DNA of 49,942 nucleotides from an uncultured Gemmatimonadales bacterium (GTDB lineage: Bacteria; Gemmatimonadota; Gemmatimonadetes; Palauibacterales; Palauibacteraceae), in the NCBI GenBank assembly GCA_947259585.1, contig CAMYMV010000013.1, positions 36,824 through 86,765 on the forward strand, in the 5' to 3' direction. Below are positions 23,697 through 31,906 of this stretch, piece by piece. The position numbers were made by a program, and so were the translations under genes. Below the pieces are notes generated by a model, which searched no databases, was not told the DNA's origin, and saw only the letters and a program-made list of their open reading frames with translations. Within the stretch, counting starts at the first letter, position 1. Each line of letters opens with the position of its first letter.

Positions 23697-25279
23697 AACG
23701 CAGGGACTACGACGCCGTCATCGTCGGGGGCGGCCACAACGGTCTCGTCAACGCCGCCTACCTGGCCCGCGCCGGTCTGGATGTCCTCGTTCTGGAAAGA
23801 AGGCCCGTGCTGGGCGGCGCGGCCGTAACGGAGGAGGTCTACCCCGGATTCCAGTACTGCGTGTGCTCCTACGTGGTGAGCCTGCTCAGGCCCGAGATCA
23901 TCCAGGATCTGGAGCTCGCCCGGCACGGCCTCGAGATCCTACCGCTCGAGAGCACCTTCACGCCGCTTCCGAACGGCGACTATCTGGTCCGGTGGGCCGA
24001 CCACGATCAGACCCGGCGGGAGCTCTACCGCCACTCTCCGCGCGACGCCGAGGCGTACGACGAGTTCGGCAAGCTCATGCTTCAGCTCGCGATGGCCGTA
24101 AAGCCGATTCTCGGCATGGCGCCGCCCGATCCCGGATCCATGAGGCCCGGAAATCTGGCCAAGATGGCTCGCCTGGGGCGCCATTTTCGCGATCTGGGAA
24201 GCGAGAAGCTCGCGGCGCTGGTGAAGCTGATGACCATGAGCTCGGCCGATTACCTGGACGAGTGGTTCGAGACGGAGGGGCTGAAAGCCACGATGGCGGC
24301 CAGCGGGATCATCGGCACCTTTCTCGGACCGAGATCTCCCGGTACCGCGTACGTGCTCCTCCACCACTACATGGGCGAGATCGACGGCGCGTTCCGCGCC
24401 TGGGGTTTTGCGCGCGGAGGGACCGGAGCCGTGAGCGAGGCGATCGCGTCCGCGGCACGAAGCCTGGGGGCCGAGATCAGGACGGAGGCGTCCGTCGAGA
24501 GGATCCTCAACGAGGGTGGGCGAGCTGTCGGCGTCGCTCTGGAGAGCGGCGAGGAGATCAGGGCGCGCCTCGTCGTGTCCGGCCTGGATCCCAAGCGGAC
24601 TTTCCTCGGGCTGCTCGAGCCGGATGAGCTGCCGTCCGAGTTCGTAGACTCGATCCGGCACTTCCGGATCCGCGGATCGTCCGGCAAGGTGAACCTCGCA
24701 CTGGCCGAGCTCCCCGACTTCACGGCGCTGCCGGGCGTCGGGCCGCACCTGCGCGGCGCCATGTCCATCAGTCCCAGCGTCGAGTACCTGGAGAGAGCGT
24801 ACGACGACGCCAAGTACGGCGAGTTCTCGCGTCGGCCCTACATGGACATCATCCTCCCCTCGATGATCGACCCGAGCATGGCGCCTCCAGGCAAGCACGT
24901 GATGTCGATCTTCGTGCAGTACGCGCCGTATGCGCTGAACGGCGGCTGGGATGACGAGAGGCGCGAAGCGTTCGGCGACACGGTCATTGACACCCTCTGC
25001 CAGTACGCGCCCAATGTTCGAGACGCCATCATCCACCGGCAGGTCGTCACTCCGGCTGACATGGAGGAAACCTTCGGACTCACCGAAGGAAACATCTTCC
25101 ACGGCGAGCTCTCTCTGCACCAGCTCTTCTTCCTGCGCCCCGCGCCCGCCTGGGCCAACTACCGCACGCCGCTCGCGAACCTGTACCAGTGCGGCTCCGG
25201 CACCCATCCGGGGGGTGGCGTGTGCGGCGCCCCCGGACGGTTGGCGGCCCAGCAGATCCTGAAGGAGCACCGGCCGTGA
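23693..25279 (+). CDS. FAD-dependent oxidoreductase, COG1233/PYROXD2-like (copy 1)
   Basis: The GTG at 23693 overlaps the GcvT-like stop (GTGA). The 528-residue protein opens with the FAD motif YDAVIVGGGHNGLVNAAYLA and VLVLERRPVLGGAAVTEE. It ends with the typical YQCGSGTHPGGGVCGAPGR, where FAD contact occurs in the phytoene desaturase/PYROXD2 group. These enzymes desaturate or oxidise carbon-carbon or amine bonds using FAD. It is about 45% similar by eye to the next gene (shared YDDAKYG, VQYAPY, LDPKRTFLGL/NADPKRTFLGL, LDEWFE). Co-occurrence with a folate-linked aminomethyltransferase suggests oxidation of an N-methyl substrate with transfer of the one-carbon unit; this is inference, since the group is also used for carotenoids, of which no synthesis gene is near. 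Confidence 0.9.
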   Translation: MKRRDYDAVIVGGGHNGLVNAAYLARAGLDVLVLERRPVLGGAAVTEEVYPGFQYCVCSYVVSLLRPEIIQDLELARHGLEILPLESTFTPLPNGDYLVRWADHDQTRRELYRHSPRDAEAYDEFGKLMLQLAMAVKPILGMAPPDPGSMRPGNLAKMARLGRHFRDLGSEKLAALVKLMTMSSADYLDEWFETEGLKATMAASGIIGTFLGPRSPGTAYVLLHHYMGEIDGAFRAWGFARGGTGAVSEAIASAARSLGAEIRTEASVERILNEGGRAVGVALESGEEIRARLVVSGLDPKRTFLGLLEPDELPSEFVDSIRHFRIRGSSGKVNLALAELPDFTALPGVGPHLRGAMSISPSVEYLERAYDDAKYGEFSRRPYMDIILPSMIDPSMAPPGKHVMSIFVQYAPYALNGGWDDERREAFGDTVIDTLCQYAPNVRDAIIHRQVVTPADMEETFGLTEGNIFHGELSLHQLFFLRPAPAWANYRTPLANLYQCGSGTHPGGGVCGAPGRLAAQQILKEHRP

Positions 25280-26868
25280 GCAAGAGGTACGACGCGGTGC
25301 TCGTCGGAGCCGGTCACAACGGGCTGGTCTGCGCCGCCTACCTGGCGCGGACCGGCCTGAGCGTCCTCGTTGTGGAGCGTCGCGAGGTCGTGGGAGGTGC
25401 CGCCGCCACGGAAGAGCTCTTTCCCGGCTTCCGCTTCGACAGCTGCGCGCACCGGCTCGGGCACCTGGATCCGCGCGTGGTCAGCGACCTCGGGCTCGGT
25501 GGTCACGGCCTGAAGGTTCGGCGTCCGGACCTCGCCGTTCTGGCAGCCCTTCCAGGCGGCGACCACCTCGCCATCTGGCGGGATCCGCAGAAGACGGCGG
25601 AGGAGATTCGACGTCACTCCCCGGACGATGCGGCGCGGTGGTCGCGCTTCGGCGCCGCGATGGCACCAGCGGTTCGGTTTCGGGGACACGTGGCGGTGGC
25701 GACGCCTCCCGAGCTTCCGCCAGCGGCGTCGCGCGACCTCCTCGCCTTCATGGAGCTGGGCCTGCGCCTGCGTCGCACGGGGCGGCGGGAGATGACGGAG
25801 ATCATGCGCGTCCTGCCGATGTCGGCCGACGAGCTGCTGGACGAGTGGTTCGAGTCGGAGCCGCTGCAGGGTCTCCTGGCCGCTCTGGGCGTGAGCGGGC
25901 TCTTCCTCGGCCCGCGGGCGGCCGGCACGGCCTACCTGCTGCTGGGCGGGCTGTCGCCGGACGCCGAGGTGCTGCGTCCGACCGAGCTGGTCACGGGCGG
26001 CATGGGCCGTTTCACCGAAGCCCTGGCAGGCGCCGCCCTGGCCAACGGCGCTCGCATTCGCACCGGCGTCGAGATCGAGCGGATCCGCACCGCGGAAGGG
26101 AGGGTCACCGGGGTCGTTCTGAGCAACGGCGAGGAGATCGACGCAGCCCGGGTCGTGTCCAACGCAGATCCGAAGCGCACCTTCCTCGGACTCGTCGATC
26201 CGACGGAGCTGGACCCCGATTTCGTCAGAAAGGTGAAGAACATTCGCACCCGGGGGGCGTTCGCGAAGGTGCACCTGGCGCTGGCGGAGCTTCCGCGGTT
26301 CGACGGAGCGACTGGACGCCCGGAGCTCCTCGAGGGCCTCATCCGCATCTGCCCAAGCCTCGACTACCTCGAGCATGCGTACGACGACGCCAAGTACGGA
26401 GGGGTGTCGCGATCTCCCTACCTGGAGGCCGTTATCCCTTCGTTGACCGACCCGACCCTCGCTCCCCCGGGCCAGCACGCGATGTCGGTCTACGTCCAGT
26501 ACGCTCCCTACGAGCTGAAGGAGGGGTCCTGGGACGCGGACCGGAGAGAGGCGCTGGGCGATCGCGTCGTGGGGACGCTCTCCGAGTACGCGCCGGGCCT
26601 CGACGGAGCGATTCTCGATCGGCACGTGTCCACGCCGGCGGATCTCGAGGATGTGTACGGGCTCACCGGAGGGTGCGCATCGCATGGTGAGATGGCGCTC
26701 GACCAGCTCTTCTTCATGCGGCCCGTTCCAGAATGCGCCCAATACCGTACGCCGATTCGCGATCTCTATCTGTGCGGCGCGGGCACCCATCCGGGCGGTG
26801 GGGTGAGCGGCACGGCCGGGTACAATGCCGCGCGGGAGGTACTTCGGGCCGGGAAGCGCGCCAAGTAA
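25276..26868 (+). CDS. FAD-dependent oxidoreductase, COG1233/PYROXD2-like (copy 2)
   Basis: The GTG at 25276 overlaps the stop of copy 1 (GTGA), so three genes form one translationally coupled set. The 530-residue product has the FAD motif YDAVLVGAGHNGLVCAAYLA, VVERREVVGGAAATEE, and the C-terminal YLCGAGTHPGGGVSGTAGYN. It is a paralogue of the previous gene, most likely a tandem duplication that has diverged; the substrate loops (residues 60-200) differ most. Two oxidoreductases encoded next to each other may form a heterodimer or process successive intermediates. It ends 36 bases from the convergent DDAH-like gene. Confidence 0.9.
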   Translation: MSKRYDAVLVGAGHNGLVCAAYLARTGLSVLVVERREVVGGAAATEELFPGFRFDSCAHRLGHLDPRVVSDLGLGGHGLKVRRPDLAVLAALPGGDHLAIWRDPQKTAEEIRRHSPDDAARWSRFGAAMAPAVRFRGHVAVATPPELPPAASRDLLAFMELGLRLRRTGRREMTEIMRVLPMSADELLDEWFESEPLQGLLAALGVSGLFLGPRAAGTAYLLLGGLSPDAEVLRPTELVTGGMGRFTEALAGAALANGARIRTGVEIERIRTAEGRVTGVVLSNGEEIDAARVVSNADPKRTFLGLVDPTELDPDFVRKVKNIRTRGAFAKVHLALAELPRFDGATGRPELLEGLIRICPSLDYLEHAYDDAKYGGVSRSPYLEAVIPSLTDPTLAPPGQHAMSVYVQYAPYELKEGSWDADRREALGDRVVGTLSEYAPGLDGAILDRHVSTPADLEDVYGLTGGCASHGEMALDQLFFMRPVPECAQYRTPIRDLYLCGAGTHPGGGVSGTAGYNAAREVLRAGKRAK

Positions 26869-26904
26869 GCCGTGGCTCGACCTCGGGCCGGACTCGAACG
26901 CCCG

Positions 26905-27774
26905 CTAACCTCGATCCAGGGGCCGCGTCAAACAGGTGGGGCCGCCGAGCCCCTTGAGGCACATCTCCTGGCCCCGTAGCACGTGGACTTCCACACCCTC
27001 CGCCTCGAGCCGCCCACGAGTCACCGGATTCCCCGCTACCGCTACGCATCGGCGCGGAGCCAGGGTCAGAAGGTTGCACCCGAGGGAGTCGAACTCGGCC
27101 TCGGATGTCTCGACGAGCCAGGTTCCACGCGCGAGCAGCCACTCACGGAAGGGCACCGGGAGCAACGGTGAGTAGACGAGCGCCAGGTCTCTGTCGATCG
27201 GGCTCAGCACGGACATCAGGTGAAAGACGTCGTTCGGGCCGCGGAAGTGGGGTAGCGGGACGACGATCAGCTCGTCGATGCTGTCGCCCAGGATCTCCTC
27301 GAGCTGGCGGATCCCCTCCTCGTTCGTCCGGTAACCGCGCCCGACGGCGAGCGTCCGGTCGTCGATCCACACGACGTCCCCGCCCTCGAGGATGCCGTCT
27401 CCGGTGATGGCGCCCCGAATCGGGAGTCCCCATTCCCCCACCGCCCGCTCCAGAGCCCCGGGCTCGGCCCGCCGCTCTTCCTTCCCCATGCTGCACAGGA
27501 TCAGTCCGTCGTCCGTCGCGATCGCGGCGTCCCGCACGTAAAGAGAGTCCAGGCCAACATCGTCGTCTAGAGGCAGGAAGAGGACCTCGATCCCGAAGCC
27601 TTCTACCAACTCGACCAGGGCATCGAACTCATCTGCGGCACCGTGGAGGTCTGGCCGGCCGCAGTATCCCAGCTCCCGCCACTGGCGGGCGATCGACAGA
27701 TCGCTGACGAACGCATCGCGAGGGTGCTTCAGCACCATGCGCCGAACGGCTTCGATCTCGGATTGGGCGCTCAT
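26905..27774 (-). CDS. Arginine deiminase-fold hydrolase (DDAH/amidinotransferase family)
   Basis: 289 residues with the pentein-fold landmarks: LDSLYVRDAAIATDDG, the conserved acidic GDGILEGGDVVWID (substrate guanidino contacts), catalytic His in PLPHFRGPNDVFHLMSVLSPI and nucleophile Cys281 in GLGGPTCLTRPL at the extreme C-terminus. Family enzymes hydrolyse guanidines; dimethylarginine dimethylaminohydrolase turns N-methylated arginine into citrulline plus methylamines, and others act on arginine or agmatine-like compounds. The DDAH-like reading is favoured by length (about 255-290 against about 410 for arginine deiminase). Its proximity to one-carbon transfer genes fits methylamine release, but this is inference. 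The ATG at 27774 is the first start. It converges on the FAD gene and diverges from paralogue B. Confidence 0.85.
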   Translation of the reverse strand: MSAQSEIEAVRRMVLKHPRDAFVSDLSIARQWRELGYCGRPDLHGAADEFDALVELVEGFGIEVLFLPLDDDVGLDSLYVRDAAIATDDGLILCSMGKEERRAEPGALERAVGEWGLPIRGAITGDGILEGGDVVWIDDRTLAVGRGYRTNEEGIRQLEEILGDSIDELIVVPLPHFRGPNDVFHLMSVLSPIDRDLALVYSPLLPVPFREWLLARGTWLVETSEAEFDSLGCNLLTLAPRRCVAVAGNPVTRGRLEAEGVEVHVLRGQEMCLKGLGGPTCLTRPLDRG

Positions 27775-27945
27775 GGCTCAGAGATAACCTTCCGAGTCCG
27801 AGCGAGACCAGGGACCGGGGCAGGATGGCGTCCCTGCAGGACCAGGTATACAGAGGCGTCGGACGGGGATTGCCCGAAGGCCGGCTGCCCCTGTACCCTT
27901 GGGCCGACCCCGCTAATCGTCCCGTCCCGTCCCAAGGAGGATCAC

Positions 27946-28704
27946 ATGAAGTCGCGACTCACCCTCGCGGCGGCACTCGCTGCACTGCTGGTGCCGTTGC
28001 CGGCTCTCGCTCAGGAGGAGGAGCCGGATCCCGCCGTCTTCGGCCTGTACCTGCACTGCAATGAGTCGAAGGAGGCTCGAGCGGACACGATCATCGCCGA
28101 GAGCATCGGGCCGATCCTGGATAGGCACATCGACAGCGGCGCCATCAGCGCCTGGGGCTGGTACTCCCACCACACCGGCGGCCACTGGCGCCGCCTGCTT
28201 TACATGGTGTCGGCCGACGTCCCCTCGGTCATGACCGCCCGCGACGCCCTCATCGATGACATGATCGCGGAAGCCGGGGAAGCGTCCGAAGAGTTGACCC
28301 AGGTCTGCCCGTCACACGACGACTACGTCTGGACGATGGCCGCGGCCTCCGATCCCACGCTCGCGCAGGGTCGCCCGTCCGTGTCGCTGTCCACCTACAT
28401 GGTGTGCGATTTCACGGAGGAGGACCGCGCGTCCCGTATCGTCGAGGACGTATTCGCGGACGTCTACAACAAGCACGTGGAAGAGGGGACGATCACCAGC
28501 TGGGGCTGGCTGGAGCACAACATCGGCGGCCAGTACCGCAGGATCTCGGTGATCGACGCCGTAGACCTGAGCTCTCTGCTCGCCGCGAGAAGCGCGATCT
28601 TCGAGGATCTGTTCGAGGAGAACCCGATCGCGCTCGACCGGTTCAGCGAGATCTGCGACTCGCACACGGATTACATCTGGGAGAGGCAGATCACCAAACC
28701 GTAG
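27946..28704 (+). CDS. Secreted protein of two 116-residue repeats, function unknown (paralogue B)
   Basis: The ATG at 27946 follows AAGGAGG and begins a signal peptide ending PALAQ-EEE; the open frame from 27643 is a shadow of the divergent gene. The 252-residue product has the same internal period as paralogue A: Cys38/Cys154, Gly-Ala/Thr-Ile-Ser motif (AISAWGW at 66, TITSWGW at 182), GGHWRRL/GGQYRRI at 78 and 194, CPSHDDYVW/CDSHTDYIW at 121 and 237, all 116 residues apart. Cys-to-Cys distance in each repeat is again 83. The two paralogues are about 55% identical by eye in the mature part, and even the leader before the start shares CCCGTCCC and CCAAGGAGGAT. Both are followed by a GC-rich terminator. 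The conserved motif set in all four repeats argues for a real domain; function unknown. Confidence 0.88.
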   Translation: MKSRLTLAAALAALLVPLPALAQEEEPDPAVFGLYLHCNESKEARADTIIAESIGPILDRHIDSGAISAWGWYSHHTGGHWRRLLYMVSADVPSVMTARDALIDDMIAEAGEASEELTQVCPSHDDYVWTMAAASDPTLAQGRPSVSLSTYMVCDFTEEDRASRIVEDVFADVYNKHVEEGTITSWGWLEHNIGGQYRRISVIDAVDLSSLLAARSAIFEDLFEENPIALDRFSEICDSHTDYIWERQITKP

Positions 28705-28762
28705 CCCCGCGTAGCCGCACGCCGACTCGAGCGTGGGGCTTCACTCCTCGGGCTGAAGTCAG

Positions 28763-28790
28763 AAAGCCCCGCTCCGGCGGGGCTTTCGCT
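28763..28790 (+). terminator. Rho-independent terminator after paralogue B
   Basis: A 10-bp perfect stem AAAGCCCCGC / GCGGGGCTTT with loop TCCG (28763-28786), followed by CGCT. The flanking A and T runs make it potentially bidirectional. It resembles the terminator after paralogue A in sequence. Confidence 0.75.
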
Positions 28791-28855
28791 CTGTGGCTCA
28801 TACGGGATGCGAATTCGGTATGGACCTCCGCGATCCCTTGCATGTTCTATAGGGC

Positions 28856-29947
28856 ATGCCTCGTCGTCTCTTCGGTCTCCTCGCCCTGGTCGTGATGCTG
28901 CCACCCGCCTGCGGCGGCGGGGATCCGCCGGAAGGCCCGCCCGGACCGCCTGTCCCAGCCGCCGAGTCCCGTACGTACGCGATGGGGTGGGGCGTGAACG
29001 CGCCGGAGCCCACCGAGGAGAGCATCATCTCGACCGCGCAGGCGATGGCCGAGGTGGCGGAGTACGCGATCATCCAGCAGCCCGTGCCCTGGGCGCGGCT
29101 CTTCGCGGGCGAGGAGCTCGAGGACCTGGTCGCCGAGACGAAGGGGCTGGCCGACTTCCTGGGGGCGCTGGGGCTCGAGATCGTCTTTCTCCTGGATCCT
29201 CTCGACGGACTCGACCGAACCTCTGAGCCCCCCGAGCTGACGGAGGCGGGCCGCAGCATCCTCGAGCCGGAGATCCGGGCGATCCACGAGGCCTACGCCC
29301 TGGCGATGGCCCGGCAGATACGGCCCATCTATTTTGGCCTCGCCTCGGAGATCAACACGCTAGCCGCCCATGGAGACCCCGTCCTGTACGCGGAGTTGGT
29401 GGACCTCATCAACACGTTATCGCCGCGGATCCGGACGATCATCCCGTCCGTTTCGGTCTTCGTCTCCTTCCAGGTCGACGACGCCTGGAACCTCTTCCCC
29501 TTCCCGCCTCCCCACATCGACCACTTCGCTCTCGTCGACGATTTCGACATCGACGCGTTGGGGCTATCCTCGTATCCGGTATTCGTTTGGGACTCTCCCG
29601 CCGAGATTCCGGACGATTATTTCTCGCGGTTCCGGGACGTGACGGATTTGCCGCTAATCCTGGTGGAGGGAGGCTGGAGCTCCGAGGATGTGGGCGGCTT
29701 ACAGGGTAACGAGGCGGAGCAGTCGGCGTTCTTCAGCCGCTTCGAGGAGCTGCTGGACGGCGTGGATTCTCCGCTCTGGGTGATGCTGATCTTCGCGGAC
29801 TTCGACGTAACGGCCTTCGGCTTACCCCCGGAGCGGGAGGCTACGCTGGCTCTGTTCGCGTCGATGGGCATCGTCGACAGCCGGCTCGAGCCGAAGCCCT
29901 CTTATGCCGTCTGGGAAGGGATCCTCTCGAGGCCGCTCGCGCCCTGA
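28856..29947 (+). CDS. TIM-barrel lipoprotein resembling a glycoside hydrolase
   Basis: 363 residues from ATG 28856 (AGGGC upstream). The signal ends in LPPAC with a run of Gly/Pro after it (GGGDPPEGPPGPPVP), consistent with a tethered lipoprotein. The rest has the beta/alpha pattern of a GH5/GH53-type barrel: GWGVNAPEP, YAIIQQPVPWARLF, PIYFGLASEINTLA with a Glu after strand four (a possible acid/base), LGLSSYPVFVW, and LPLILVEGGWSS with a Glu near strand seven (possible nucleophile). The two Glu are about 140 residues apart, as in retaining glycosidases. Substrate and activity are unknown, and the family number is not assigned. It sits alone between the terminator of paralogue B and a convergent radical SAM gene. 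Confidence 0.7.
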   Translation: MPRRLFGLLALVVMLPPACGGGDPPEGPPGPPVPAAESRTYAMGWGVNAPEPTEESIISTAQAMAEVAEYAIIQQPVPWARLFAGEELEDLVAETKGLADFLGALGLEIVFLLDPLDGLDRTSEPPELTEAGRSILEPEIRAIHEAYALAMARQIRPIYFGLASEINTLAAHGDPVLYAELVDLINTLSPRIRTIIPSVSVFVSFQVDDAWNLFPFPPPHIDHFALVDDFDIDALGLSSYPVFVWDSPAEIPDDYFSRFRDVTDLPLILVEGGWSSEDVGGLQGNEAEQSAFFSRFEELLDGVDSPLWVMLIFADFDVTAFGLPPEREATLALFASMGIVDSRLEPKPSYAVWEGILSRPLAP

Positions 29948-29957
29948 CCGGCGGGGG

Positions 29958-31526
29958 CTAACCTCCGGCCGAAACGGCCTCCACGGCGGGCATGCCCCCG
30001 TTCATCTTCTTGAGGTAGGCGTTCGGATCGTGGTGCAACGCGCCCTCGGGCAGCCACTCCCACATCGGCCCGAGCTCGTTTCGCAGCCGATCGACGAAGA
30101 ACGAGGGTATCTCGTCGGTCTCTCCCTCGAAGAACCTCCGCATCGAGAGGTCGCTTTCCAGTCCCTGCAGCAGGTTCGCGTAGTACTTGGCCCGGCCGAA
30201 ACCCTCGGACGAGATCGCCCGCACGACGTTCATCCAGGTGGCGAAGCTGCGTTGGGTCGCCTTCGCACGAAGGGCGATCGCCTTCCACCTGAAGCTGTAG
30301 TTGGTGAGATCGATCACGTGCTCGTAGAACTCCGGCCAGTCGTAGCTCTTCGGGCGGACGTTCATCGCCTGGTGGTTGTTCTGGAAGTGGAACGGGAACG
30401 GCAGGACCCGGCCCTCCCTCTGGAACTCCAGGTTGAGCGGAGCGGCCTCGCCGAAAGCCGAGAGCAGCGAATAGCCCGGGAAGGCACCGGGGGCGAGGTC
30501 GATGAAACGCTTGGTGAGCTCGAACGGCTCCGCTCCGGAATCGCAATCGAGTCCGAGGACGAAGTTGGTCTGAACGTAGGGGATGTAGCTGAGGATCATG
30601 TTCACATGGTCAGAGACCCTCCTGACCTTCTCCATCCCCACCTCACTGCGCATCTTCGACTTGTCTCCCAGCGTGTACCATGACTCGACGCCCGGGAGTA
30701 TCGCCTTGAAACCCGCGTCGCGCAGCCGTTTCAGCCGCGGCTCCGAGAGGATCGACAGGCTGCTCTCGGCCCCGTGCGTGAGGTTGCCGCCGGCGCTTCC
30801 CTCCTCGATGGCATCCATGTACTCGTCGAAGCGCACGCCGAAGTTGGGATCGTGCCATCCGACCCACGCGTTCGGCATCTCGCCGACCAGGAACTTCAGA
30901 TCTTCCTTGATCTGCTCGGTTCCGAGGGGCTGGTACTTGATCGTCGAGTCGATGCAGAAGCTGCACGTATAGGGGCAGCCGAGGCTGGCGATCATCGGCA
31001 CGCCCTTCACGCTGGTGGGGGCCTTGTCCAGCGTCGGCTTGATAAACTTCCAGCGCTCTCGCACGCCCGGCAGATGTCGCGGTTGCTGATCCGCGCTCAG
31101 ATGGACTCCGAGCGGGCGGTGGGGCTCGTGATCACGCAGCACGTCCTCGATGATCGAGCGGTCGGTCAGTCCGAGGACGAAGTCGAAGTACTTCCGGGCG
31201 TCGTCCGGGTAACAGCGGGCATGCGGCCCGCCGAGGACGGTCACGGCTCCCCGGGAGCGGAACATGTTGCTCACGGCGTAGGCGAGCTGCCCGGCCTGCG
31301 AAAAGGCGCTTATGAAGATGATGTCGGTGTCGGAGGGCAGCTCCTCGACGAGGTCTTCGAAGCCGGTAAAGCACACGTAGTGAACGTCATGCCCCATCTC
31401 TTCGACCCAGGCGGCGACCGCCTGCGGCATGAGTCCGGCCAAGCTGGGGTGCAGAACGCGGGCGTAAAGCGCCTTGGTGGGGGCCCTGGCTACGAGGTCC
31501 ACGACACCGACGCGGAGCCTCTTCAA
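29958..31526 (-). CDS. B12-binding domain radical SAM protein
   Basis: 522 residues starting at TTG 31526, with GAGG 5 bases upstream. Residues 1-150 are a cobalamin-binding Rossmann domain (GHDVHYVCFTGFEDLVEELP, DTDIIFISAFSQAGQLA, VTVLGGPHARCYPDDA). The radical SAM cluster motif is Cys184, Cys188, Cys191 in SLGCPYTCSFCID. The usual cobalamin DxHxxG motif is not obvious, as in many members of this BchE/P-methylase-like group, so B12 binding should not be assumed. The C-terminal 150 residues (WPEFYEHVIDLTNYSF onward) are unassigned. The gene stands alone in an operon sense: it converges on the TIM-barrel gene and is preceded by its own candidate promoter at 31634-31662. The chemistry (methylation, cyclisation or other) cannot be read from sequence. 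Confidence 0.88.
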   Translation of the reverse strand: MKRLRVGVVDLVARAPTKALYARVLHPSLAGLMPQAVAAWVEEMGHDVHYVCFTGFEDLVEELPSDTDIIFISAFSQAGQLAYAVSNMFRSRGAVTVLGGPHARCYPDDARKYFDFVLGLTDRSIIEDVLRDHEPHRPLGVHLSADQQPRHLPGVRERWKFIKPTLDKAPTSVKGVPMIASLGCPYTCSFCIDSTIKYQPLGTEQIKEDLKFLVGEMPNAWVGWHDPNFGVRFDEYMDAIEEGSAGGNLTHGAESSLSILSEPRLKRLRDAGFKAILPGVESWYTLGDKSKMRSEVGMEKVRRVSDHVNMILSYIPYVQTNFVLGLDCDSGAEPFELTKRFIDLAPGAFPGYSLLSAFGEAAPLNLEFQREGRVLPFPFHFQNNHQAMNVRPKSYDWPEFYEHVIDLTNYSFRWKAIALRAKATQRSFATWMNVVRAISSEGFGRAKYYANLLQGLESDLSMRRFFEGETDEIPSFFVDRLRNELGPMWEWLPEGALHHDPNAYLKKMNGGMPAVEAVSAGG

Positions 31527-31633
31527 GAAACCTCAGGGCCGGCCGCGAGGTCGGTCACAAAAGCTGTCATTGAATGCCTTTATGAGATGGCAGCGCAGAT
31601 TCCACGCTTCAGGCGCTAATCCGTGAACTCATG

Positions 31634-31662
31634 ACTATACCACAATCAGCGCCGATTGTCTC
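31634..31662 (-). promoter_or_regulatory. Candidate promoter for the B12-radical SAM gene
   Basis: On the minus strand GAGACA (31662-31657), 17 bases, then TATAGT (31639-31634): four of six and five of six consensus matches. It would start transcription near 31627, about 100 bases before the TTG start. The -35 lies just beyond the stop of the permease remnant. Confidence 0.42.
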
Positions 31663-31670
31663 GCGTAGGC

Positions 31671-31889
31671 TCAGTCTGCTCGCAGCGCCACGAGCGGATC
31701 CACGGCGGCGGCCCGACGGGCCGGCAGGTAGCTGGCCAGCAGCGCCACGCCGAAAAGCGTCAGGAGCACGAGGCCGAGCGTAGCGGGATCCATCGGGCTC
31801 ACGCCGAAGAGCAGGGCTCGCATCAGGCGCGTGAGGCCGAAGGCGCCGGCCAGCCCGACCGCCAAGCCGATCACGGGGGTCCCTCGGGC
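31671..31889 (-). pseudogene. Remnant of a MacB/FtsX-type (ADOP family) ABC permease, C-terminus only
   Basis: The last 73 residues of a minus-strand frame read IGLAVGLAGAFGLTRLMRAL, then LFGVSPMDPATL, a second membrane helix and ASYLPARRAAAVDPLVALR. This is the very C-terminal signature of ADOP-type permeases, proteins of about 800 residues. Nothing before residue 23 of the frame belongs to the family. The match stops 17 bases from the stop of the TPR lipoprotein gene, where the rest of the permease should be, so about 90% of the gene is gone. It is a truncated relic, probably not expressed. Its presence implies deletion or replacement of the 5' part at this junction. Confidence 0.8.
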
Positions 31890-31906
31890 ATCGTTGGACG
31901 CGGAGG

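Noticed and set aside
26885..26903. On the minus strand GCGTTCGAGTCCGG, again similar to a tRNA T loop, after the DDAH-like stop
   Set aside because: The stem does not pair, and no other tRNA arm is found upstream; chance in GC-rich DNA is more likely.
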